This document shows, piece by piece, positions 31,108-42,275 of a DNA stretch of 64,000 bases; the stretch's first letter is position 1; every line of letters begins with the position of its first letter. The notes beneath the pieces were generated by a model. That model was not told the DNA's origin. It was given only the letters and a program-made list of their open reading frames with translations, and ran no database searches. Source of the DNA: Linnemannia elongata (taxonomy: Eukaryota; Mortierellomycota; Mortierellomycetes; Mortierellales; Mortierellaceae). The translations under genes and the position numbers were made by a program. Location of the stretch: NCBI GenBank assembly GCA_036320915.1, contig JAXBDG010000007.1, positions 2,418,001 through 2,482,000 of the forward strand, in the 5' to 3' direction.

Positions 31108-32649
31108 GCAATTGCAATATTCCCCATCATTACATGATCTGGAGGACGTCAAGCATCCGGCGATACGTTGGCTGGGAAACTTGCAGGTGGTAGGTTCATC
31201 AAGGATCTCTTCCAAGGTTTTCTTTCCCAGCAGAATGCCGGCGATATCCACAAGAACGTCATCTTTGTTGTCCATAGATTGCATATGGCAAAACGCTTTT
31301 GCCTCTGCTGTCGCGGTTATGCCGAACATATTGTTGGCAGCGGAGGAATACAGATTACATATGCCTGACAGGGAGACACTATGGCCATAACAAATGGTAT
31401 ACTAAGTAACGCAAATTGCATAAAGGGAATCAAAATAACAAATGAAACTAATTCTTACAGGGCGTCCTTGAAATCGAGACAGTGAACTCTGTCGAAATGT
31501 GTCTGCACTTGAAGGGTCGTGGCGTTATGTAAGTGCTGAAGTGCGATCTGATATAACTTGGACCGACTAGGACTCCCATCCTCATATGGAGTGTCCACTT
31601 CCGGAAGATCCACTTGCCAGCCATCATGCTATAATAGGCAAATATTAAATATGTCAATACTGTAGGCAACTCTGCATGTCCTCACAAAAATTCCAATCAC
31701 ATACCAGTACAAGGGCCGCCTCAATCAAAGAGTGCCACGGCTCCTCGATTCTTGTCTTCGAAGAGGTACGTCTCGCAATCTTACTCGGCGTTACTCGAGT
31801 GGATCTTTCGCGTTTCGGTATGGTTGGGGTTGATGATGGATGAAGAGAATGAGATACTTAAACAAAAAGAATAATTTGTCAGCAAAGAATACACGAATCG
31901 CAAATAATTAAAGCGTTCTGTGCGCCTGATCTGCCAAAGCACTACTCACATCTATTTCTAGTTGGAGTCTTTGGCAGACCGGCTTCCTCATTTTCGAAGA
32001 GGTCATGGGAAAGTTTCTGTCCAAAAGCAACGTAGTCTAGAGAATTATGGGGTGCATAAACAAGGATAGTGAGCACCATGGTTCAGCAGTTCATGGAAAG
32101 ACCCTAGAACAATGTCAACTGATGGGCATTGCAGAGTCTTCATCGATCACGTAGGCATCCAAAGACAGGGTCGGATCTGTAATGTGCGTCGAGGATCCAG
32201 TGTCATTGTCAAGATTGGATTGGGAATTCGCGTGGCTGGGGACGAGATGAGAATAATTATGAGCTAATAATAATAGTAGCAGTGTTTTTCAACTTACCTG
32301 GCAGCATAGGCCCGTTTATATCGCCTGCAATCTGTTCTTTCACAAAATTGTTCACAACATATTCGCCTCTTACAGAAAGTTGCTCTGCTGTTCGATTTGT
32401 TGATATCTTGATTTGAAGCGATGCTGATACAGACGACCAATACTCCTTGCCAGTGTTCCGCTGCCAAATGTCATATTTCTGCTGTAGACTGTTTCTTGTA
32501 CGTAATGGAATGTCAGTTGATGACAATAGTACCACAAAAGCTTCATGAGCGTCTTCCCTACAACTGTAGCCAAATTGCTTTACAAAAGAAGGCATCGTAA
32601 TTGGTCTTCCGCTTTCGTAGGCATTTAGGAGCCATTGAAGATGTGACAT
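30958..32649 (-). CDS. Hypothetical protein, 6 exons, antisense overlap with the module
   Basis: The exons, in order of reading, are 32649-32298, 32263-32120, 32036-31950, 31856-31705, 31628-31459 and 31378-30958. All are in phase with GT-AG borders (the donor after 32120, GTTGAC, is weak). They give 441 residues. The N-terminus has SHLQWLLNAYESGRPITMPS, the middle is basic and Ser/Thr-rich, and then come GWQVDLPEVDTPYEDGSPSR and THFDRVHCLDFKDAL. No family is recognised. The last exon overlaps the plus-strand module by 150 bases (30958-31107), so its final ~50 residues are the antisense reading of a conserved domain. An upstream exon beyond 32649 is possible. Confidence 0.6.
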
Positions 32650-32827
32650 CTGAAGTGGATTGTCTGATGATGTGCTCAAATAAAATTAAATACATTTATA
32701 TGTTAGCTATCAATTTAACAGCTGTGCCCAAAAGACAATAATCATTACGACGATGCGGAGTGACAGAAAAGACTCCCCGGCGCTGCTAAGACATGCCGAC
32801 GATGGCCTTCTTTAATCACCATCTTAA

Positions 32828-33050
32828 CACACCCCGCTCTTCGCCCCCCTGCCGCCGCAAATGCACCTAAACAGGAGACCTAAAAGAGCACCAATGCTTA
32901 CGGATAAGATGTTTTATCCGCGAAACTAGCATAACTATCCAGTAGCCTCAAACAAGGTTACCTGAGAGTTACCACCTTCCCACACCCCGCTTTCCGACCC
33001 CATGCCGCCGCATAAGCACCTAAACAGGGAACCTAAGAAAGCACCGGTGT
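32828..33050. repeat. Diverged ~150-bp direct duplication
   Basis: The stretch from ACACCCCGCTCTTCG through GCACCTAAACAGGAGACC (about 32828-32900) recurs at about 32978-33050 with scattered substitutions. No coding is seen. Confidence 0.75.
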
Positions 33051-33122
33051 ATATTGGCAAGTTGGTGCTAATCCCAAAGATCTTACGATCATGCAAGAGG
33101 AAAAGGGGAATAGAGAAATGGA

Positions 33123-33260
<138 letters not shown>

Positions 33261-34048
33261 GTGCGTGGGTTTGTGTAAGTAACAAGAAGAGGGAAGGATG
33301 AAGCGATTAACAAAGAGGGAACTGTACAAAGAGAAGGATGATGGTGAGGGTAAGGGACAACAAAGGGGAAGAGAATGATAAGAAAGGGAAAGAGAAGGAC
33401 GACGATGAGCTTGGCGGGTGACGAAAAGAGGGTCGGGTGTAGATGTAGTGATGAAATAGGCGTGGGAGTGAGGATGAGGTTGTTGTGGAAGAGATGAAAG
33501 GGCGTGGGAGTGGTGGAAGGATGAAAGCGGAGTGGTAGAAGGATGAATGAGGAGGGTAGTAAGGTTAACAAAAAATAAGGTTAACATGTACGCGGTCGAC
33601 AACACAGGCAAAAACAGTCACTGTAATTAAGGTTAACAGAAACCGGTGGTGGGTTGAGACGTCATGTCCCTTGTGGTCAAGATTTCCATTCCCACTTCCT
33701 CGCCTTAATTCACGGGGGCAAGTAAGATACCCACGCTTTCTCCAGGAACAGGACGTATCTTCGGTTGCCGTTGAGAATCAGAAATAGTTGCGATTGTTAT
33801 AATCGCAGCGTTACTTTTTCTAGAACTACGGGAGATCCCTCCTATCAAATAAAATGTGAACCATATCTAACTCTGCCATGTATGCCGTTTTCTTGGACTG
33901 GGGTTGTAATGGAAAGGTTGATTCGACTCTATTCATTGTCTTCCCGACCCATCCACATATTTTTTCTTTCTGCTTTTGGTCTCACCCTTCCTCTTCGCAC
34001 TTGTCCCTTACTTCTTTTCTTTTTCTTTTTCAAACCTTTACACGCCTC

Positions 34049-34471
34049 ATGGACACCCAGGAACCTAGTCTGTAGTCACTGCAATCGGTTCTCTCAATGG
34101 CTGTGTTGTCATCTCTCGTGCACGAGATGCCTCATTCCTCTTGTAGGTAAATCGCTGATCTCTCTCTTGTTGAATCAGAGGAAGGACATTCACTCTTCTT
34201 GTGCGCCACCAACAACACTTGAAACGGGACCTATCAACACCTCCAAGGCACTACCTCTAATGATACTTGAGCACTAACTGATTGATAACCTAATTCGTCT
34301 TGCATTGATCATCACTGTAGCAAATATTGAGGAAAACTGTTGGAGGTTACGTTTACTGGGAACCTGAACCTTCATTAACTCGGTTCGTCAGCTTCAGCTA
34401 CATTAACGACAATAACAGCAGAAAAATGTCCTCCAGAGTCAGAAAATGACCCACGAGAGCTTCGAGCAATG
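34049..34471 (+). pseudogene. Modular family, decayed copy
   Basis: The start ATG is followed by DTQEPSL, a stop, and a deletion that removes most of exon 1. Then NGCVVISRARDASF and a donor follow. A degraded exon 2 lies at about 34320-34471 and still ends in the family's CGAGCAATGG splice end. Several frame breaks are present. Confidence 0.6.
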
Positions 34472-34673
34472 GTAAACTGAGCATAAACAGGGTATGGGCT
34501 CAGTCCTGACATGCATACCATCTTTGCATGCTAATCCTTCGCTCTGGTTCATCCCTTTGGCGCAGGGTTGTGCTTTCTCCCTGATTTTTTTTAGAACTCA
34601 AAAAGGGTCACTTTGACGCTTCCCCTTTCCTCTCACTCCTCTCCTCCTCACTTTCACTCGCCACCCTTCTTTG

Positions 34674-36368
34674 ATGGAAGACGGCCTGCTGCAGTCATTA
34701 CAACGAGGCCCCTCAGGAAGAGTCGTCCAGGTCGAAGCTCATTACCATTCCGATTCCGGTCAAAACATCGTCCTCTGGGACGACATCCTCGACCTCTTCC
34801 CAGACGCCACTAGTGTTCTCAATGGAAATGTCGCTGTCTCAAGAGCACGAGATGCCTCATTCCGCAAGTAAAGATTGCAACTCGCTATTTGTTGATTCAG
34901 ATCACCGACACTCACCTCCTAACCTCACACCAACGCCGTTGTCATTAAAGTACTCATACCATACAAACGCCTACAATTTGCTTTAGTGTCGAACCGAGGT
35001 GTATCAGGTATCAGCCCGGGAAGGTGCTCGAAGTCGTCATGGCAGGAGATTTGACCACGCACCACCCTGGCTCCTCGCTCTCCTCGACAGGCACCATAGT
35101 CGCTCCTCAGACTCTGACTCACAATAACATTGCTCAATGGTAAGGAAGAAACTGTGCTGTTCGGTCTGCTGTTCGCAAAATACTTATTCTCTGTGCTCTA
35201 ATTCAAAAGATATTATACTTTTGCTGTTTCTACTCCTAGGGCCATGTCGATGGCGGAGAATACGGCAATGGACAAACACTACGCACCCTCGGAATATTCG
35301 CAATTCACTGATACCACCACCCGTCCTTTCAAACCCCTCTACGTACCCACAGAAGCAGACGAAGAAAGGTATCTCATCCACCCCTCAACGCTGTATCTCA
35401 ATACCAGAAGTTTTTGTTTGAACCATGCAACTAAAAACGCACTTCGTTCTTTTTAGTGTATGGAACGAAGAGGAGCAAGAAGAACATCAGAAAGTTCCTC
35501 TCCAGAGAACACACACCAAAACACCCAGAGGTCTCTTCCAACGTTTACTATCACGGCAGCCATCGTTCGCCGATGATGATGATCTCGGTATGGGCAACAA
35601 CTCTTTAAAAGAGGAGAGACTTGCCGTGTCTGAGGGAGAGAACGCGGCGCTTCCAGATGACAACGCTGCCAATGACGCCGATGCTGAAGAGGGTGTTTGT
35701 AAGTGATCTTGTACTGGGCTCCTATGCGTACATCGATGTTGGCTCGTTATGATACTCGCAGTGACTAACATGCCGCCATTATTTGCAACGTGAAATTAAT
35801 AGCTGGTGGATGGTGGCCCGAGGCCCCAAAGCCGGTGAACGTCAACTTGGGCGAGGAGACCTCGTACCATTTTGACAAGGAGCAAGAACGATGGGTGAAA
35901 AGGAAGAGTGGTCCAAAGACCTCTAGCGTGACTGAGGCATTGCCTCCACCACCCATGTCTCACTCTGCAACCCCAGTTAGCATCTCGTCTCCAGCAATTA
36001 AAGGACTTCTTCCTTTGAACCGTAGACCCCCTCCTGGTCCCAAGCCTGCTTTTGCTGGATTGCCAGCCCGTCGTGGAGAAGTGTCAGGAAGTATCTTGGA
36101 CACCACTAATCGTGCGGAGGCTACACCGCTAACTCGACATCCAGTCTCTATGCGCAGCAACAATACTGATTTTTACGGTTCTCCGTCATTTGAGGCACCC
36201 AAAAGAACACCCTCTACCGTGGTACCCCCCAATACCAATACTGATTTTTACAACTCTCCGTCATTTGAGGCGCCCAAAAGAACGCTCTCTATAATGGTAT
36301 CCCCCAATACCAATACTGATTTTTACAACTCTCCGTCATTTGAGGCACCAAAAGAACGCCCTCTATAA
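34674..36368 (+). CDS. Modular family copy D with Sec16-like C-terminus
   Basis: The exons are 34674-34867, 34987-35139, 35240-35368, 35457-35698 and 35803-36368, encoding 427 residues. The ATG at 34674 is chosen; the preceding TTG is not a start. Exons 1-3 carry the family core (RGPSGRVVQVEAHYH, VLWDDILDLFPD, VEPRCIRYQPGKVLEVVMAG, MSMAENTAMDKHYAPSEYSQ, RPFKPLYVPTEADEE). Exon 4 is acidic. Exon 5 opens GGWWPEAPKPVNVNLGEETS, then YHFDKEQERWVKRKSG, PPPP and RRPPPGPKPAFAG. This closely resembles the C-terminal end of fungal Sec16, the COPII coat scaffold at ER exit sites. The protein ends in a 25-residue repeat (NTDFYNSPSFEAPKRT...). It looks like a fusion that captured a Sec16 3' end. Confidence 0.75.
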
Positions 36369-36385
36369 TGGTACCCCCCAATACC
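36160..36385 (+). repeat. Three 75-bp (25-aa) tandem coding repeats
   Basis: Each unit encodes TDFY-x-SPSFEAPKRTPS-x-x-V-x-PNT-like text. Unit 3 has lost one base in the run CACCCAAAAG (CACCAAAAG at about 36345), so the frame ends KERPL-stop instead of finishing the unit. Confidence 0.85.
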
Positions 36386-36870
36386 ATCGATTCTTAAGGA
36401 CAAAGCCGCTAAAGGTTTCTTCCGCTCTTTGTTCGATAATTTATTGGTAGTGCCTGAGTTGGGTTGAGATGTCCAAAACACGTAGTAGATAGAATCACAA
36501 CAGCACGCCGGACTATCACAAAGACTAAGAGCTAAATCATTGGTCATATCAAGATATCATAAGCCCCCGTTGTGTTCCTTTCTCTCGAATAAATATATCG
36601 GGTGCTTCTATTTTGCCAGCACTTTTATCGCAGACCTGTCAGAACAATGAAATAAAAAGGTGACGTTTATGAAATACAGTGCATCATCAACGAGCGTGGC
36701 GTGACTTTAGCGCGACTGGACACCGACTCGGAATTGAAATATGAAAACGCTCTAATTTCCTACCCTTTTCTGCGCCGCTTGTTGATCTAAACGTCTGCCC
36801 TCCCTCCTTTCACTTGTTGTACGCCACTCTTCCCTTCCTCCTCTCCCCCTTTTTTTTACTGCCATACTTT

Positions 36871-37306
36871 ATGACTGAAGAAACCCTCCTTCTGTCACTT
36901 CGCCAAGGACTCACCGGTCAGGTCCTCCAACTCGAAGCACGCTACCAGTCACAATTAGGACAGCACGTCGTCCTCTGGGATGGCATCCTTGAAGCCTTCC
37001 CCGACGCAACGAATGTCCAACATGGCACCGTAGTGATCACCCGAGCACGAGACTCTGCTTGGCAACTGTGATCAATCCCGCGATTCCATTCCCATTGCTA
37101 ATAATTGACACACACCACTCTGCAGGCCAGACGCCTTGCCCTCTTCTACTGCGTCCCTCCCTTTCAAGGACGAACATATCTGTAACTCCGATTGTTTACG
37201 TTTGATCACTAATGGCCTTCTTTGTCTTAGAATTGAACCACAATGTATCAAATATCAACCGAGGAAGTTGCTGGAGGTTATTGTCAGGGAGAAGGAAACC
37301 GTCTGA
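36871..37306 (+). CDS. Modular family copy E, truncated in exon 2
   Basis: Exon 1 is 36871-37067 (197 nt): LLSLRQGLTGQVLQLEARYQ, VLWDGILEAFPDATNV and VITRARDSAWQ. Exon 2 starts at 37231: IEPQCIKYQPRKLLEVIVRE, then a TGA at 37304-37306. The predicted product is 90 residues. Remnants follow: a degraded exon 2 end at about 37384, an exon 3-like piece (MENYDIGDDKAM) near 37560, and a poly-A run. So the gene was longer and now encodes only the two core modules. Confidence 0.6.
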
Positions 37307-37604
37307 CTTACTTCGTTATTCACCCAGGAGACCGCCGCTACTACTCGACCCACACCAAAAATAGCAGCTATATCGAGCAATGGTGAAGATATGCCTCCAT
37401 GAACTTTAATTAGTGCGCTTATTATTTCGACAAAAAGTATTTCTCATCAGTTCACGCATACATGTCGTTGTGCAGAAAAGCCTACCTCCTTCATTGTGGA
37501 CACATAGACTATACTAACCTTTGCGCTGCCTTGTATTAATTTCTTCCCTCTTTCAGTTACATGGAGAATTACGATATTGGAGATGATAAGGCAATGAGAA
37601 AGGA

Positions 37605-37607
<3 letters not shown>

Positions 37608-37660
<53 letters not shown>
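37608..37660. repeat. A53 homopolymer
   Basis: 53 consecutive A. I looked for a target duplication on both sides and found none, so it is not proven to be a retrotransposon tail. Confidence 0.95.
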
Positions 37661-37662
<2 letters not shown>

Positions 37663-38301
37663 ACAACAACCACAAGATGACACCAGAACCTGTGATAGCA
37701 ACGGATCACAACTTGGTCTAGGTCACATCAGGTTGAAAAGACAACAAGTAGAGCCACAGTAAGTGCCAAAAGGCAACTGCAGACAGTATTGCGTTTGCTC
37801 TCACCTACTACAACAATCGAAAATGGATCCTCAGCCAAACTCCAACTTCAGTACGTACAAGCAGCAAGAGCATCAAGGACAGTGATTATCGGTAGGAATT
37901 TTGTTCCATCAGCCCATTTTGAAAGGCTCACCTTTATTTTTCTTTCCTTTCCGTTGAATGTGGACCATAAGAAATGCGCACTTCTCTATATAGTTCTTTT
38001 CTTCATAACAGCAGTGGCCTTGGAAACTCAAGATCACTCGTTTACCATTCCATGAAATATAATAGGTAGGAAACCCACAGGGAAAGAAAAAGGCAAGGAT
38101 GGGGGCGGAAAGGCATTGGTAGGGTAGGTATTGAAAGGGCATTATGTATTTTTTTTTTGAGTCCCATGGTAAAACGCAGAGGAAAATCGGTGAGAGATCG
38201 ATGAGATTGTGAAACTGCAAATAAAATGACAGCAGAGAAAACAATACAGTGCTCCCCAAAAAAAAGTGGATATTCTAAGCTTCTAAAAAGTCCCACTATC
38301 T
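37661..38301. other. Spacer between copy E and the F-box genes
   Basis: It may contain remnants of a copy E tail (a short open stretch LSPTTTIENGSSAKLQLQ near 37795). Otherwise it is the 3' flank of the minus-strand F-box gene. No other gene is seen. Confidence 0.45.
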
Positions 38302-39669
38302 TTAGGGTCTTGGAATAGAGTAGGTATTGGTGCCTAGGCTGACCATCGTTAACATTTGGAACCCAAGCAAGTGATTCGAGACCTGAGACAGAATGGAGTT
38401 CTCAGCGTTGACGCGACAATGCCCCTGTCTTCGGTCACAGATATATTTGATGCACCTGTCGATTATTTGAATGTCCTCAAGTCCCTCGAATCGCACATAC
38501 AGCTGTGTCAGTTCCTTACAACTCCATACGTGTTGCTTGACGGTCGCTATGTTCAGAACAAGGTCCCGCATCGACAACACCTTGAGACGCGAGCAGGACT
38601 TGGGGATTAGGTATAGCCATCGCATCGTCTCGGCATCGGTGCACTTGTCGGCGATGATGATCGTAGTGAGGGTGTTGAGATGGGAAATCAAACAAAGGAC
38701 CATTGAGTTGGAGAGATTCTTGGCCGAGAAAGTGCAAGACTCTGGCCCTATAAAAGAATCGAGAAGGAGATCGGACAGTTTGTCGGTATCGTCAACTTGG
38801 TCGAACCGAAGAGTCTTGAGTCGAGGACAGCATTCTTGGAGCTGACGACGGAAATCAGCGTCGCTGTCCCAGTTCTTGGGTCGATCGACAACGGGAAGGT
38901 GCCATTCTTCAAGACGCGAAAACTGATGCAGCAAAGAGGGTGCCCAGCCAGGCCCTGGATCGGTCATACAAATCTCCGCAAGGGATGCACGAAGGGACGT
39001 GACAGACGAGTCCCTGAAGACGTCGAATTCTTCCATGTAATAAATGACTGCCACTTTGGAAAGAGCCAGCTTGCGGAGACTAGGGGAGGACCTGAGGAGA
39101 TTGGTAAACCCTTCGTGAGAAAACCATATTCCAGTCAGACTCAGACTTGTCAAACGAGTTCCAACAGCAAAAGGGCCTGTGGGAGACGTTAGGCATGAGC
39201 TCAGGACTCCCATATCGAAGTAGTTCTCGTCTCGCTCATATAAGTGCTTGGAAGAAATTGTTGGTGGCGTGGACAAGTCCAGCTCTGAGAGTGTAGCTTT
39301 GCAGCGTCGAACAAAGTCGAACTCAAGGAGACGGTGCCCCGGATTGATGTGGTTGAAGATACTGGTCGACACGACAGAGTCCACCTTCGGGTGCCGCAAG
39401 GTATGGATATGCTCCCAAGTGAGAATGTTGAACACCTGACGGATACAGCGGCCGTACTTGTTGAGGACCTGAGGACCAATCCTAACAAACTTTTTATCCT
39501 TAGCCATGTCAATGGTGTGCCAGACAGGGCCGACGAAATCATTGAACCAGTCTCGGGAGACGCGCAAACAGATGACAAGGTCCTTGCGGTCAAGATATGG
39601 GGCAACAAGGGCACGGATCTTGGATAGGTCGAGTGGGTCCTTGGATTTGATGACCGTGTCGATCCTCAT
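38302..39669 (-). CDS. F-box protein, tandem copy 1
   Basis: The single exon starts at ATG 39669 (MRIDTVIKSKDPLDLSKIRA), giving 455 residues. The frame is open further upstream, but that part is a pyrimidine-rich leader shared with copy 2. Residues ~14-55 form the F-box-like segment (IRALVAPYLDRKDLVICLRV, SRDWFNDFVGPVWHTIDM). The rest is LRR-like (LTSLSLTGIWFSHEGFTNLL, LRKLALSKVAVIYY). A role as substrate adaptor of an SCF ubiquitin ligase is inferred from the fold. Copies 2 and 3 lie just downstream in plus coordinates, all in the same orientation, so this is a tandem array. Confidence 0.78.
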   Translation of the reverse strand: MRIDTVIKSKDPLDLSKIRALVAPYLDRKDLVICLRVSRDWFNDFVGPVWHTIDMAKDKKFVRIGPQVLNKYGRCIRQVFNILTWEHIHTLRHPKVDSVVSTSIFNHINPGHRLLEFDFVRRCKATLSELDLSTPPTISSKHLYERDENYFDMGVLSSCLTSPTGPFAVGTRLTSLSLTGIWFSHEGFTNLLRSSPSLRKLALSKVAVIYYMEEFDVFRDSSVTSLRASLAEICMTDPGPGWAPSLLHQFSRLEEWHLPVVDRPKNWDSDADFRRQLQECCPRLKTLRFDQVDDTDKLSDLLLDSFIGPESCTFSAKNLSNSMVLCLISHLNTLTTIIIADKCTDAETMRWLYLIPKSCSRLKVLSMRDLVLNIATVKQHVWSCKELTQLYVRFEGLEDIQIIDRCIKYICDRRQGHCRVNAENSILSQVSNHLLGFQMLTMVSLGTNTYSIPRP

Positions 39670-40290
39670 GTCTTGGATGTCGGTGCGAGGGCGAGATTGT
39701 AGGTTGGATGACGGAGAGAGGAATATGGCCGAGGTAGAGAGGAGTGGAGATGATATGTGTCGACAGGTGTGTGAGATTATGGAATAGAGGAGAGAGGAAG
39801 GGTGGGTTTGTAAGAAGGAAGAGAAGGAAAGAGGAGAAAAAGGAAGGACGGAAGGAAGGAAGTAAATAGGGGAACGAAAGTTTAAATAACAACAGTATTG
39901 CAATGAACAAGGTATGCGAGGAGGGAGTGACCATTCATGCAAAACGTAAAAACACAGATTGAATCAATTGCGGTCCAAGCCTGCATCGAAACACAGATAA
40001 AAGGAAGAGAGTAATTGAAAAAAAAAACTTGCCCTATCTCTCTTGCCATATGTATGCCATCCTTATGTTATTCTCTCATTTGTCAAGAGAAGTTGAAAAG
40101 GATGGACAGAGAGCATAAAGCGAACCTGCTATTATTATTTTTTTAGCTGTGTAATGATGAAACGCAAAAGCAAAATCGACGACAGAAAGAAAGGATGGTG
40201 AAACTACAAATAAAATGAGAGTGTAACATAGCAAAACACTCTGTAATGAGGCTGTTCACAAAAAGGTGGATATTTTAATCCTTCAACATC

Positions 40291-41673
40291 CTACTCTTCA
40301 AAGGGGATTGGGAGGGAGTAAACCTTGGTACCGAGACAAATCGTCGTCAATCTGTAGAACCTGAACAAGTGATTCGAGACCTGCTCCGAAATGGAATCGC
40401 CAGGGTAGAACTCGTAAGGTCGCTGTCGTTGGTAGCACATTTCCTTGATGAATCCGTCGATGAGTTGAGTATCCTCGAGACCCTTGAATCGTACATGCAG
40501 CTCTGTCAGTTCCTCACAGCTCCATTCGTGTTGCTCGACGATCGCCATATCTAGAACAAGGTCTCGTATTGACAGCACCCAGAGACGCAAGCAGGACTTG
40601 GGGATTAGGTATAGCCGTCGCATCGCCTCTGCATTGGTGCACTTGTCGGTGATGATGATCGTGGTGAGAGTGTTGGAATGAGATATCAAACTGAGGACCA
40701 TCGAATTAGAGAGATTCTTGGCCGAAAAAGTGCAGGACCCAAGCTTTGTAAAAGAGTCGAGAAGGAGATCAGATAGTTTGTCGGTATCGTCAACTGGGTC
40801 GAACCGAAGAGCCTTGAGTCGAGGGCAACATTCTTCGAGCTGACGACGGAAATCGGCTTCGCTGTCCCAGTTCTCGGGTCGATCAACAGCGGTAAGGTGC
40901 CATTCTTCAAGACGAGAAAACTGATGCAGCAAAGAGGGTGCCCAGCCAGGCCCTGGATCAGGCATGCAAATCTCCGCAAGAGATGCACGAAGGGACGTGA
41001 CGGACGCGTCTCTGAAGATGTCGAATTCTAATTCTCCCGTGTAATGAACGGTCACCACTTTAGAAAGAGCCAGCTTGCGGAGAGTGGGTGAAGACCGAAG
41101 GAGATTGGTAAACCCCTCGTGAGAAAACCAAATTCCTGTCAGAGAAAGGCTTGTCAAACGAGTTCCAACAGTAAAATGGCCTGTGGGTGACCTTAAGCAC
41201 GAGCTCATAGCCCCGATATCAAAGTAGGCCTCGTCGCTGTTGTAAGGATGCCTGGAAGAATCCATTGGTGGCGCAGACAGGTCCAGCTCGGTGAGTGTGG
41301 CATTGCAGCGTCGAATAAAGTCGAACGCAAGGAGACGAGCCCCTGGTACGATGAAGTTGACTATACTAGTCGACACGACAGAGTCCACCTTCGGGTGTTG
41401 CAAAGTCTTGAGATGTCCGAAAACTTGGATGTTAAACACCTGACGGATACAGTGACCGTACTTGTGGAGGATTTTAGGACCAATGCCAACAAACTTTTTA
41501 TCCTTGGTCATGTCGATGGTGTGCCAAACAAACCCGACAAAATCGTTGAACCAGTCTCGGGAGACGCGCAAACAGATGACAAGGTCCTTGCGGTCAAGAT
41601 ATGGGGCAACAAGGGCACGAATTTTGGATAGGTCGAGTGGGTCCTTGGATTTGATGACCGTGTCGATCCTCAT
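40291..41673 (-). CDS. F-box protein, tandem copy 2
   Basis: It starts at ATG 41673 with the same first residues as copy 1 and has 460 residues. Its N-terminal half is nearly identical to copy 1 apart from local changes (DMTKDKKFVGIGPKILHKYG). Its C-terminus (LIDGFIKEMCYQRQ...LGTKVYSLPIPFEE) is closer to copy 3 than to copy 1. The duplicated block includes the 5' leader, so the duplication extended into the promoter. Poly-T and low-complexity DNA (about 41940-42190) separates it from copy 3. Confidence 0.78.
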   Translation of the reverse strand: MRIDTVIKSKDPLDLSKIRALVAPYLDRKDLVICLRVSRDWFNDFVGFVWHTIDMTKDKKFVGIGPKILHKYGHCIRQVFNIQVFGHLKTLQHPKVDSVVSTSIVNFIVPGARLLAFDFIRRCNATLTELDLSAPPMDSSRHPYNSDEAYFDIGAMSSCLRSPTGHFTVGTRLTSLSLTGIWFSHEGFTNLLRSSPTLRKLALSKVVTVHYTGELEFDIFRDASVTSLRASLAEICMPDPGPGWAPSLLHQFSRLEEWHLTAVDRPENWDSEADFRRQLEECCPRLKALRFDPVDDTDKLSDLLLDSFTKLGSCTFSAKNLSNSMVLSLISHSNTLTTIIITDKCTNAEAMRRLYLIPKSCLRLWVLSIRDLVLDMAIVEQHEWSCEELTELHVRFKGLEDTQLIDGFIKEMCYQRQRPYEFYPGDSISEQVSNHLFRFYRLTTICLGTKVYSLPIPFEE

Positions 41674-42275
41674 GTCTTGAATGTAGGTGTGAGTGAGAGA
41701 TTGTAGGTTGGACGGGGAGAAGAATATGGTCGAGATGAGATGTATCGACAGGTGTGTGAGATTGTGAATTAGGGGAGGGAGGAGGGGTGGGTTGGTGAGA
41801 AGGAAGAGAGGGAAAGAGAGGAGAAATAGGGAAGGAAGGAAGTAAATAGTGGAACGAAAGTTTAAATAACAACAATATTGCAATGAACAAGGCATGAGAG
41901 GAAGAAGCGACATGGGAAAAGCACAACACAAAATCAATTAACTGCAGACTAAGCGTGTGGATAGAATCAAAGAAAAAGAAAGAAAAAGGAGCAATTGAAA
42001 ACAATATTGTCCTACCTGCCTTGCCATCCGTCTCGTCGATACTATTCTCTCCCCTCTCTCTTATCAACACAAGCTGAAAAGGGTGGACAGATGGTGTAAG
42101 CACGCTTTTTTTTTTTTTTTTTTTATGCTCGGTATGTAATGATGAAACACAAAAGCAGAATCTACGAGAGAAGAAGGGGTGGTGAAATAACAAAATAAAA
42201 TGAGAGTGTAACATAGCAAAACACTCTGTAATGAGGCTGTTCACAAAAAGGTGGATATTTTAATCCTTCAACATC

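Noticed and set aside
37608..37660. A53 run as a retrotransposon tail
   Set aside because: I found no flanking target duplication and no element-like 3' UTR before it.
38356..41680. Several long plus-strand ORFs across the F-box genes
   Set aside because: They are antisense shadows. They lack coding signatures and repeat in each copy with the same F-box complement.
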